From positions 1-5,437 of the forward strand of contig JALHFC010000092.1 in NCBI GenBank assembly GCA_022839445.1: a stretch of 5,437 nucleotides of DNA, read 5' to 3'. This stretch comes from Pelotomaculum sp. Its GTDB lineage: Bacteria; Bacillota; Desulfotomaculia; Desulfotomaculales; Pelotomaculaceae. Positions 1-4,920 of the stretch are shown here, piece after piece (positions within the stretch are counted from its first letter, which is position 1; each line of letters starts with the position of its first letter). Made by a program: the position numbers and the translations under genes. The notes below the pieces were generated by a model. That model was not told the origin of the DNA and did not search any database. It worked only from the letters and a program-made list of their open reading frames with translations.

Positions 1-621
1 CCCAGCGAGGTGCTGATCATCGCCGACGAGACGGCCGATCCTGCTTTTATCGCAGCCGACCTGCTATCCCAAGCCGAGCACGACGAGATGGCCTCCGCGG
101 TATTGCTGACGCCTTGCCAAGAATTGGCCGCGCGCGTGCAGGCCGAGGTGGTGGCGCAAGCCTCCCTGCTTCCGCGGGGGGAGATTGTGGAACACTCTTT
201 AGAAAACTATGGGGCGATTGTTATTACCAGGGATATTGGGCAGGCGTTTGATCTAGCCAATAGGTTTGCCCCGGAACACCTGGAGCTGATGATCTCCGAA
301 CCGTTCCACTGGCTTTCCCATGTGGAGAACGCCGGGGCTGTTTTTCTCGGAAGCTATTCCCCTGAGCCCGTAGGGGATTACCTGGCCGGGCCGAACCATA
401 TCCTGCCTACGGGCGGGACGGCAAGGTTTTATTCCTCTTTAGGAGTGGACGCGTTTTTAAAGAAAACCAGCCTTATTGCTTACAACGGGGCCGCGTTAAA
501 AAAAGTAGGAAATGCAATTATTAAGCTTGCGGAAGTGGAGGGACTTGCCGCCCACGCCGGGGCGGTGCAGATTAGGTTGAAAAATATCGAAAATAAAAAA
601 GGGAAAGGGGGCTGTGTATAG
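1..621 (+). CDS. hisD: Histidinol dehydrogenase, C-terminal half (5' end outside window)
   Basis: HisD is a cytosolic, zinc-dependent, NAD-linked enzyme that oxidises L-histidinol to L-histidine in two steps, the last of the pathway. The reading frame is open from base 1, so the gene enters from upstream; 206 residues are visible, and by alignment to E. coli numbering from memory about 235 are missing. Counting from base 1, Q24 and H27 (SQAEHD), D126 (VGDY) and H185 (AHAGAV) match the four zinc ligands Q259, H262, D360 and H419, with the D-to-H spacing of 59 exactly kept. E92-H93 (APEHLE) match the catalytic pair E326-H327, and H133 (AGPNH) matches H367. All visible active-site residues are present, so this half looks functional. 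The tail after the last helix is short and lysine-rich. It ends at TAG 619-621, one base before the ATG at 623 where hisC translation would naturally start, indicating tight coupling within an operon. Confidence 0.97.
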   Translation, partial: PSEVLIIADETADPAFIAADLLSQAEHDEMASAVLLTPCQELAARVQAEVVAQASLLPRGEIVEHSLENYGAIVITRDIGQAFDLANRFAPEHLELMISEPFHWLSHVENAGAVFLGSYSPEPVGDYLAGPNHILPTGGTARFYSSLGVDAFLKKTSLIAYNGAALKKVGNAIIKLAEVEGLAAHAGAVQIRLKNIENKKGKGGCV

Positions 622-622
622 A

Positions 623-670
623 ATGAATACATTGTTCAACGTGGGCGCCCTTTTTCCCGGACGTGATTAA
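623..670 (+). other. 15-codon leader with likely displaced hisC start
   Basis: An ATG at 623 lies one base after the hisD stop and 11 nt after a purine-rich AAAGGGGG stretch (604-611), which is where hisC would be expected to begin. It encodes only MNTLFNVGALFPGRD and stops at TAA 668-670. Its end runs into the HisC body: FPGRD in this frame is immediately followed by VIKLDANENP in the next. The change needed is +1: removing one base between about 644 and 662, for example one T of the TTTTT run at 651-655, joins ATG 623 to hisC as a 345-residue protein, a usual HisC length. It could be a genuine frameshift mutation, a sequencing or assembly error in the homopolymer, or a short leader coupled to re-initiation at GTG 663, since the GTG overlaps the leader's stop (GTGATTAA). 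Confidence 0.6.
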
Positions 671-1661
671 GCTTGACGCCAATGAAAATCCTTACGGATT
701 CCCTCCCGAAATAATGGTTAAAGTGTTTAGAGATGTGAGTCCCTTGGATTTCACCCGCTACCCGGACGCCGGGGCGACGGCGCTGCGGGAGAGCCTGGCT
801 GGTTATACCGGCGTTAATCTGGAAAATATAATGGTGGGAAACGGCTCGGACGAGGTTATATTAAACCTAATGCTGGCCTTTGGCTCCGGGGCCAAATTTG
901 CTGTTGCCACGCCTACCTTTTCCATGTATAAAGTACATGGACGGATTGCGTCCTGTGAAATGGTGGAAGTCCCCCGTTTAAAGGATTTTAGTTTGGATGT
1001 GAAAGCCGTAAAAAAGGCGGCTTCCAGCCCGGGGGTAAAATTGGTCCTCATCTGTTCGCCCAATAACCCGACAGGCAACGCTATACCGCTGAAAAACATT
1101 GAAGAAATCGCGGACTGCGCAAAATCGCTGGTGGTGGTGGATGAGGCATACGTCGAGTTCGGGGGCGAGTCCTGCATACCGCTTTTAAGCCGTTATCCTA
1201 ATCTAGTTGTGCTGCGCACCTTTTCCAAGGCTTTCGGTATGGCGGGTTTGAGAGTGGGTTATCTCCTGGCCTCTCGCCCGGTTATGGATGAACTTCTTAA
1301 AGTAAAGCAGCCATATAATTTAAACGTATTTTCCCAGATTGCCGCCAAGGCGGTTATGGAAAACCTGCCGATTTTCCTGAAAAGGGTGGAGAGGATTTTA
1401 CTGGAAAGGGACAGGCTTTTTAAAGAACTGTCCTTGTTGCCGGGGGTGGAGGTGTTTCCTTCCCAGTCAAACTTTATCATGTTCCGGACACCGCTGCCGG
1501 CCGGGACGTTATTCGGCAGGATGCTGGAGAAAGGGGTCCTTATCCGCAATGTTGAAGGCCCGGCTCTCCCCCGTTGCCTACGGGTATCGGTGGGTGCGCC
1601 GGAAGAAAACATGGTTTTTATTAAAATGCTTGGTGAGATTTTAAAGGGGATTCAAGTTTAG
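663..1661 (+). CDS. hisC: Histidinol-phosphate aminotransferase (5' end uncertain)
   Basis: HisC is a cytosolic PLP enzyme (class I/II aminotransferase fold) that transfers an amino group from glutamate to imidazole acetol phosphate, giving L-histidinol phosphate. Numbering from GTG 663 (332 aa), the signatures in order are LDANENPYG (4-12), SPNNPTGN (132-139, PLP-contacting Asn), VDEAYVEF with D160 and Y163, TFSKAFGMAGLRVGY with the Schiff-base lysine K189 and R197, and LRVSVG near the C-terminus with R307 for the substrate carboxylate. The catalytic core is intact. The problem is the N-terminus: the frame begins directly at the first conserved motif, without the usual 15-30 residue arm, and GTG 663 has no Shine-Dalgarno sequence (the preceding bases are pyrimidine-rich). 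The in-frame stop at 624-626 allows no useful upstream start. A well-placed ATG at 623 is one frame off, so the true product may be 345 aa if a one-base indel is corrected. It lies between hisD and hisB, in the usual Bacillota order. Confidence 0.9.
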   Translation: MIKLDANENPYGFPPEIMVKVFRDVSPLDFTRYPDAGATALRESLAGYTGVNLENIMVGNGSDEVILNLMLAFGSGAKFAVATPTFSMYKVHGRIASCEMVEVPRLKDFSLDVKAVKKAASSPGVKLVLICSPNNPTGNAIPLKNIEEIADCAKSLVVVDEAYVEFGGESCIPLLSRYPNLVVLRTFSKAFGMAGLRVGYLLASRPVMDELLKVKQPYNLNVFSQIAAKAVMENLPIFLKRVERILLERDRLFKELSLLPGVEVFPSQSNFIMFRTPLPAGTLFGRMLEKGVLIRNVEGPALPRCLRVSVGAPEENMVFIKMLGEILKGIQV

Positions 1662-1693
1662 CGCCACCTGCGCTTAAAGAATAAAAAAATACA

Positions 1694-1700
1694 AGAGGTG
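1694..1700 (+). promoter_or_regulatory. Ribosome binding site deciding the hisB start
   Basis: AGAGGTG lies 6 nt before ATG 1707. An in-frame GTG at 1698 is part of this Shine-Dalgarno sequence itself, so it cannot be the start; ATG 1707 is chosen. Confidence 0.75.
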
Positions 1701-1706
1701 ACAACC

Positions 1707-2327
1707 ATGACCCAAGCGCGTGCTAGCTATTTTGCGCGTAAGACAAAAGAAACAGAAATTAATATCAGTTTAAATGTGGACGGTGAGGGTGTCTTCTGGA
1801 TAAACACCGGCTTGCCATTTTTCGACCACATGCTAAAACAACTAGCCCTCCACGCTTCTTTCGACGCGGAGTTTACTGCCCGCGGTGACCTGGCTGTGGA
1901 CGGGCATCACACCGTCGAGGACGTCGGTCTATGCCTGGGCCAGGCATTAAAAAAGGCTTTAGGGGAAAAAAGCGGCATTAACCGCTACGGTCACGCCATG
2001 ATCCCAATGGATGACGCTTTGGTAATGGCAGCGATAGATTTAAGCGGGCGAAGTTTTTTGGCGTTCGACGCGCCTATGCCGGCGCAGCGTGTCGGGGATT
2101 TTGATACCGAGCTCGTGGAGGAATTTTTTAGGGCGCTGGCCGTAAACGGGGAAATGACCCTGCATATTCAAGTGCTGGCAGGCAAAAATACCCACCATAT
2201 AATTGAAGCTATCTTTAAGGCGGTGGCCCGTGCGATTAAAGAAGCCGCAAGCAAAACGGACGGGGGGGGAATACCCTCGACCAAAGGCACTCTAGAAAAC
2301 GAGCATGGTCATTGTCATGCCGAATAA
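1707..2327 (+). CDS. hisB: Imidazoleglycerol-phosphate dehydratase
   Basis: This monofunctional HisB (206 aa) dehydrates imidazole glycerol phosphate to imidazole acetol phosphate, using a di-manganese site in a 24-subunit cytosolic assembly. Two related half-domains are visible. The first has FFDHM (H41), LALH (H49) and the DGHHTVED motif (H67, H68, E71). The second has TLHI (H152) and GKNTHHIIEA (H163, H164, E167). These account for the family's metal ligands. There is no N-terminal phosphatase domain as in the bifunctional enterobacterial enzyme, so histidinol-phosphate phosphatase must be encoded elsewhere. Family members usually end at or very near the IPSTKGTL motif; here ten more residues follow, ENEHGHCHAE, containing three His and one Cys. 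The gene follows hisC by 45 nt, with ATG 1707 set by AGAGGTG. The stop TAA 2325-2327 is in the same frame as hisA. The extra tail may be a relic of rearrangement next door, where hisH would be expected. Confidence 0.96.
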   Translation: MTQARASYFARKTKETEINISLNVDGEGVFWINTGLPFFDHMLKQLALHASFDAEFTARGDLAVDGHHTVEDVGLCLGQALKKALGEKSGINRYGHAMIPMDDALVMAAIDLSGRSFLAFDAPMPAQRVGDFDTELVEEFFRALAVNGEMTLHIQVLAGKNTHHIIEAIFKAVARAIKEAASKTDGGGIPSTKGTLENEHGHCHAE

Positions 2328-2378
2328 TACGTCATTTTAGCCAAGATATTAGAAAGTATCGGGAGAGTGGTTTTAGAA
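2328..2378 (+). other. hisB-hisA junction lacking hisH, open in the hisA frame
   Basis: In most Bacillota his operons hisH (glutamine amidotransferase subunit) lies between hisB and hisA. Here only 51 nt separate the hisB stop from ATG 2379. The stretch has no stop in the hisA frame, and hisB uses that frame too, so a single TAA at 2325-2327 divides hisB from hisA. Read through, it gives YVILAKILESIGRVVLE and then MLIIPAIDL. The segment AKILESIGRVV resembles, by eye only, the final helix of HisH proteins, so it might be a relic of a deleted hisH; this is speculative. GGGAGAG at 2361-2367, 11 nt before ATG 2379, is the probable ribosome binding site of hisA. Confidence 0.5.
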
Positions 2379-3122
2379 ATGTTGATAATCCCGGCCATTG
2401 ACCTGCGTGAAGGAAAGTGTGTGCGCTTGGTGGAAGGGCGGCTGGATCGGGAGACGGTTTATTCCAACCATCCGGCGGCGATGGCTGTCCACTGGCAGGC
2501 GCTAGGCGCCCGGATGCTGCATGTGGTGGACCTTGACGGCGCTTTTTCAGGCGCCCCCAAAAACCTCGATGTGCTGAAGGAAATTCTGGACGCAGTTGAT
2601 ATACCGGTGCAGGTAGGCGGGGGAATAAGAGATATGCAGTCTGTGGAACTCATCTTGGAGATGGGCGTGGCGCGGGTGATCCTGGGAACGGCGGCAATTT
2701 TGAAACCGGAGCTGGTCAGCGAGGCCTGCGCCAGGTACGGGGAAGCCGTGCTGGTAGGCATAGACGGGCGTGACGGGCGTGTCGCCATCGAGGGTTGGGG
2801 TGTAACTGTTGACAAGGATACTATTGAGCTGGCCAGGGAAGTAAAGGACCTGGGAATAAAAAGGGTTGTTTTTACCGACATCAGAAGGGACGGCACTCTG
2901 AAGGGACCTAACTTCGCGGCCACCGGGGAGTTGGCCCGGGCTACCGGCCTGAAAGTTGTCGCGTCGGGTGGCGTTTCCACCGTAGACGATTTAAAGCAGC
3001 TTAAAGAACTTGAGCCAGCGGGTGTGGACGCGGTGATTATGGGCAAGGCGCTCTATGCCGGGACGATAACGTTAAGGGAGGCCCTAGCCATTGCAAAAGG
3101 GGAAGGGCAAGCGGTGGGATGA
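2379..3122 (+). CDS. hisA: ProFAR isomerase (phosphoribosylformimino-AICAR-phosphate isomerase)
   Basis: HisA is a cytosolic (beta-alpha)8-barrel enzyme catalysing the Amadori rearrangement of ProFAR to PRFAR, the substrate of HisF. With ATG 2379 as start it has 247 residues, the normal length, and the first catalytic aspartate falls at D8 (MLIIPAID), as in Thermotoga maritima HisA. D129 in GIDGRDG, the second-half acidic motif TDIRRDGTLKGPN (166-178), and the two phosphate-binding loops GGGI (80-83) and ASGGV (195-199) are all present, showing the two-fold repeated half-barrel. An in-frame GTG at 2367 would add four residues but sits only two bases from the GGGAG sequence and would shift D8 from its usual place, so it is rejected. 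The gene lies directly after hisB without hisH. It ends at TGA 3120-3122 and is followed by an unusually long gap before hisF. Confidence 0.97.
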   Translation: MLIIPAIDLREGKCVRLVEGRLDRETVYSNHPAAMAVHWQALGARMLHVVDLDGAFSGAPKNLDVLKEILDAVDIPVQVGGGIRDMQSVELILEMGVARVILGTAAILKPELVSEACARYGEAVLVGIDGRDGRVAIEGWGVTVDKDTIELAREVKDLGIKRVVFTDIRRDGTLKGPNFAATGELARATGLKVVASGGVSTVDDLKQLKELEPAGVDAVIMGKALYAGTITLREALAIAKGEGQAVG

Positions 3123-3385
3123 TTTGCTAACACCCTGCCATGAGGCTGGGCAAGGGGCAAAAAACAGCTAGAGAGCACTTTCATATCTGTAAATAGGTGT
3201 AAGTATAAATTTGGCTGCCGACCACCTTTGTATGGAAACAAATACAGGAAGTCGTATTTTTTAAAATATAACTTGCGGCTACTATGTAGCGCGACGTAGC
3301 CCACGGCCATGTACCAGCAACGGCAGTAGCGGCGCGGCTACCTGGTAAATATCCGGTAAATACTATTACAGGAAGAAGTGGGAAT
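3123..3385. other. 263-nt gene-free gap between hisA and hisF
   Basis: Adjacent hisA and hisF normally overlap or nearly touch, so this gap is unusual. I see no credible gene on either strand, no sigma-A promoter with acceptable spacing, and no T-tract terminator. It is AT-rich in the middle and holds the GTAGC inverted repeats (3277-3341) and a short imperfect direct repeat near its end, where CTGGTAAATAT (3343-3353) is followed by CCGGTAAATACT (3353-3364). The AGGAAG at 3370-3375 is the probable hisF ribosome binding site, 10 nt before the ATG. The gap may be the scar of an insertion or a lost gene. Confidence 0.6.
3277..3341. repeat. Cluster of GTAGC/GCTAC inverted repeats
   Basis: GGCTAC (3277-3282) can pair with GTAGCC (3296-3301) or, as the alternative 5-bp hairpin GCTAC-TAT-GTAGC (3278-3290), with a nearer copy. 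A second hairpin, GTAGC (3326-3330) with GCTAC (3337-3341) and a 6-nt GGCGCG loop, follows. Five copies of the same pentamer or its complement in 65 nt give mutually exclusive foldings in the hisA-hisF transcript. No T-run follows, so it is not a standard terminator. Function unknown. Confidence 0.45.
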
Positions 3386-4141
3386 ATGTCTCCCAAAAGG
3401 ATCATCCCTTGTCTTGACGTTGCCGGCGGCAGGGTGGTCAAGGGTACGAAGTTTATTAACTTGAAAGATGCCGGGGACCCGGTCGAGCTGGCTGCTTTTT
3501 ACGACCGGGAAGGGGCGGACGAGCTGGTTTTCCTGGATATCAACGCTTCCGCCGAGGGGCGCAAGACCACCCTGGACATGGTTTGCCGCGTTGCCCGCGG
3601 GGTGTCTATTCCTTTTACGGTCGGGGGCGGGATCGGCGCTACGGAAGATATCCGCGCTACCCTAGCGGCGGGCGCCAATAAGGTTTCGATCAGCACAGCC
3701 GCCGTGAAAAATCCTGAACTGGTGGCGAAGGCTTCGGGTGAGTTCGGTAGGCAGTGTGTTGTAGCGGCCATTGATGCCCGCCTGAGCGGACCGGACAAGT
3801 GGGAGGTGTACATCCACGGTGGCCGTACCCCTACCGGGCTGGACGCCGTGGAATGGGCGCGAAAACTGGAGTCACTGGGCGCCGGGGAAATTTTACTCAC
3901 CAGCATGGATCGGGATGGCGCCAAGGACGGGTATGATATACCGCTGACCAGGGCAGTGGCCAGGGCTGTAGGTATCCCTGTCATTGCTTCCGGCGGGGTG
4001 GGAAGCCTCGAGCACTTATACGAGGGACTAACCGCAGGCGAGGCGGATGCTGCGCTGGCTGCTTCGATTTTCCACTTCGGGGAGTATTCCATCCGGGAAG
4101 CCAAAGAATTCCTGCGCGAGCGGGGCGTAGCAGTAAGGTAA
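3386..4141 (+). CDS. hisF: Imidazole glycerol phosphate synthase, cyclase subunit
   Basis: HisF is the barrel half of the HisF-HisH complex. Ammonia released from glutamine by HisH travels through the HisF barrel and is used to turn PRFAR into imidazole glycerol phosphate and AICAR, the latter feeding purine synthesis. The 251-residue length is normal. Catalytic D11 (PCLDVAGG) and D130 (AAIDARLSG) are at canonical positions, and the phosphate loops GGGIG (80-84) and ASGGVG (201-206) are clear. Residues known to gate the ammonia channel and face HisH in T. maritima are also kept: R5, E46, K99, Q123 and E168 (equivalent to E167). This implies selection for a HisH partner although no hisH is found here. 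ATG 3386 follows AGGAAG with 10-nt spacing. The gene is flanked by gaps of 263 and 168 nt, so it is less tightly packed than the first half of the operon. Confidence 0.98.
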   Translation: MSPKRIIPCLDVAGGRVVKGTKFINLKDAGDPVELAAFYDREGADELVFLDINASAEGRKTTLDMVCRVARGVSIPFTVGGGIGATEDIRATLAAGANKVSISTAAVKNPELVAKASGEFGRQCVVAAIDARLSGPDKWEVYIHGGRTPTGLDAVEWARKLESLGAGEILLTSMDRDGAKDGYDIPLTRAVARAVGIPVIASGGVGSLEHLYEGLTAGEADAALAASIFHFGEYSIREAKEFLRERGVAVR

Positions 4142-4202
4142 GCTGGGAAGATAGAGTCGCTAGACCGTTTTTATGATTGTTAGGGAAAATTATGGTTTAA
4201 AA

Positions 4203-4221
4203 TGGCGCTTTCGTAGCGCTG
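4203..4221 (+). other. Small stem-loop between hisF and hisI
   Basis: GCGCT (4205-4209) pairs perfectly with AGCGC (4215-4219) around a TTCGT loop, extended by two G-T wobble pairs to 4203 and 4221. GTTATT rather than a T-run follows, so terminator activity would be weak at best. It may serve as an mRNA 3'-end or processing structure for hisF. Confidence 0.35.
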
Positions 4222-4242
4222 TTATTGCAGTGTTGCACCCGT

Positions 4243-4284
4243 AATTTTTGCAACGTAACGCCGGCGCCTGCCGGCGTAAAAATT
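4243..4284 (+). other. Strong two-part stem-loop just upstream of hisI
   Basis: ACGCCGGC (4258-4265) pairs with GCCGGCGT (4270-4277) around a GCCT loop, 8 perfect base pairs. Below it, AATTTTT (4243-4249) pairs with AAAAATT (4278-4284), adding 7 pairs with an 8-nt one-sided bulge (GCAACGTA, 4250-4257). The structure ends 8 nt before the hisI Shine-Dalgarno (4293-4300). On the + strand the hairpin is followed by A5 then T4, a poor terminator, so a role in transcript stability, attenuation or ribosome access to hisI is possible. It could also be a small palindromic insertion. Fold is seen in the sequence; function is inference. Confidence 0.5.
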
Positions 4285-4292
4285 TTATATTA

Positions 4293-4300
4293 AAAAGGAG
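4293..4300 (+). promoter_or_regulatory. Ribosome binding site supporting the TTG start of hisI
   Basis: AAAAGGAG lies 9 nt before TTG 4310. No in-frame ATG occurs until residue 30, inside the conserved domain, so this strong site decides for the rare TTG start. Confidence 0.8.
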
Positions 4301-4309
4301 TTAGCAACT

Positions 4310-4678
4310 TTGGCGTTTGATTTAAATAGCCTTAAATACAATGAAGCCGGTTTGATCCCGGCCATAGTCCAGGACGCCGCCGGTGGCGCCGTGCTGATGC
4401 TGGCGTACATGAACCGGCAGTCCCTGGAAAAGACCCTAGCCACGGGCGAGACCTGGTTCTGGAGCCGCAGCAGGCAGGCCTACTGGCACAAAGGGGAAAC
4501 ATCAGGTAACGTTCAGCGGGTGAAAGAAGTTTTATACGACTGCGACCGGGACACGCTGCTGGTGAAAGTTGAGCAACGCGGCGCCGCTTGCCACGAGGGC
4601 TACTACACATGCTTCCACTACCGGGTGGAGCAAGACGGAAGCGTCACCACGGTAGGAGAGAAATTATTCGATTATTAA
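4310..4678 (+). CDS. hisI: Phosphoribosyl-AMP cyclohydrolase (monofunctional)
   Basis: HisI hydrolyses the adenine ring of phosphoribosyl-AMP to give ProFAR, the substrate of HisA. It is a cytosolic homodimeric Zn/Mg enzyme. The 122-residue protein spans the single PRA-CH domain: MLAYMN (30-35), SRSRQAYWHKGETSGNVQ (52-69), the DCDRD motif with D77, D79 and D81 for magnesium, and the zinc cysteines C78, C94 (AACHEG) and C101 (YTCFH). It ends eleven or so residues after the metal site, at TAA 4676-4678, with no fused HisE (phosphoribosyl-ATP pyrophosphohydrolase) domain, and no separate hisE follows within the window. HisE must be encoded elsewhere. The start is TTG 4310 behind AAAAGGAG, a weaker initiation codon than in the other his genes, which may lower its expression. 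It is separated from hisF by 168 nt containing two stem-loops, and from the downstream repeat cluster by only a few bases. Confidence 0.97.
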   Translation: MAFDLNSLKYNEAGLIPAIVQDAAGGAVLMLAYMNRQSLEKTLATGETWFWSRSRQAYWHKGETSGNVQRVKEVLYDCDRDTLLVKVEQRGAACHEGYYTCFHYRVEQDGSVTTVGEKLFDY

Positions 4679-4683
4679 GGAAT

Positions 4684-4785
4684 GGGGACACACCTTCCTG
4701 GTATTTATCCATATTGTGAGGTTATACCTTCAGGGACATTTGCCACGGTGTGTTTTAATTGTCGTAGGAGGGAAGGAATGTCCCC
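4684..4785. repeat. GGGGACA...TGTCCCC inverted-repeat element, long-loop copy
   Basis: GGGGACACACCTTCC (4684-4698) and GGAAGGAATGTCCCC (4771-4785) form a 15-position inverted repeat enclosing 72 nt. It pairs as 7 bp, a 2x2 internal mismatch (CA opposite AA), then 6 bp. An inner pair GGTAT (4700-4704) with ATACC (4724-4728) may add structure, and a variant AGGGACA lies at 4731-4737. The element begins 5 nt after the hisI stop. Such GGGGACA/TGTCCCC palindromes are familiar to me from intergenic regions of Peptococcaceae-type genomes and resemble repeats mobilised by REP-associated tyrosine (Y1) transposases. No transposase is present here, so it would be a non-autonomous copy. An apparent 68-codon frame across it is translation of repeats, not a gene. 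Confidence 0.7.
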
Positions 4786-4833
4786 GATCGGGATGCGTTG
4801 CCGATTAGTGGGACAAACACCGGCGAGACAAAT

Positions 4834-4840
4834 GGGGACG
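4834..4840. repeat. Solitary GGGGAC repeat half-site
   Basis: AATGGGGACG at 4831-4840 repeats the beginning of the element at 4681 (AATGGGGACA) and precedes the compact hairpin by 9 nt. It looks like a truncated extra left end within the repeat cluster. Confidence 0.45.
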
Positions 4841-4849
4841 CTAAGGAAA

Positions 4850-4880
4850 GGGGACACACCTCCTTCGGAGGAATGTCCCC
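4850..4880. repeat. Compact GGGGACA/TGTCCCC hairpin, possible terminator
   Basis: GGGGACA (4850-4856) pairs with TGTCCCC (4874-4880), and CCTCC (4859-4863) with GGAGG (4867-4871), around a TTC loop. The two stems are separated by the same CA/AA 2x2 mismatch found in the element at 4684-4785, so both are versions of one design differing in loop length. The hairpin is strong and is followed by TTATTT, so it could end the his transcript, but the tail is not a clean T-run. I treat it as a repeat first and a terminator second. Confidence 0.65.
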
Positions 4881-4920
4881 TTATTTAGACGGAATGTCCC
4901 CTTATTAGACGGAATGTTCC
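4870..4920. repeat. Tandem direct repeat GGAATGTCCCCTTATT(T)AGAC
   Basis: The right arm of the hairpin is repeated in tandem: a 21-nt unit (4870-4890), a 20-nt unit lacking one T (4891-4910), and a partial degenerate unit GGAATGTTCC (4911-4920). This gives extra copies of the TGTCCCC half-site without matching left arms, suggesting replication slippage or repeated end-insertion events. Confidence 0.8.

Noticed and set aside
1698..1706. GTG 1698 as hisB start
   Set aside because: It is part of the AGAGGTG Shine-Dalgarno site of ATG 1707.
2367..2378. GTG 2367 as hisA start
   Set aside because: Too close to GGGAG, and ATG 2379 places the catalytic Asp at the canonical position 8.
2459..3046. 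Long open frame on the minus strand opposite hisA (and similar ones opposite hisC, hisF and hisI)
   Set aside because: Antisense shadows of strongly recognised genes; Ser/Pro/Thr-rich low-complexity products with no motifs.
3053..3441. Minus-strand open frames across the hisA-hisF gap
   Set aside because: They overlap the ends of hisA or hisF, show no domain or signal and have no convincing ribosome binding site.
4682..4888. 68-codon frame starting MGTHLPGIYPYCE
   Set aside because: It lies entirely inside the GGGGACA/TGTCCCC repeats, its composition reflects translated repeat DNA, and it has no recognisable domain; typical spurious call.
4684..4920. CRISPR array
   Set aside because: Repeats are inverted and irregularly spaced or directly adjacent, without unique spacers of constant length.
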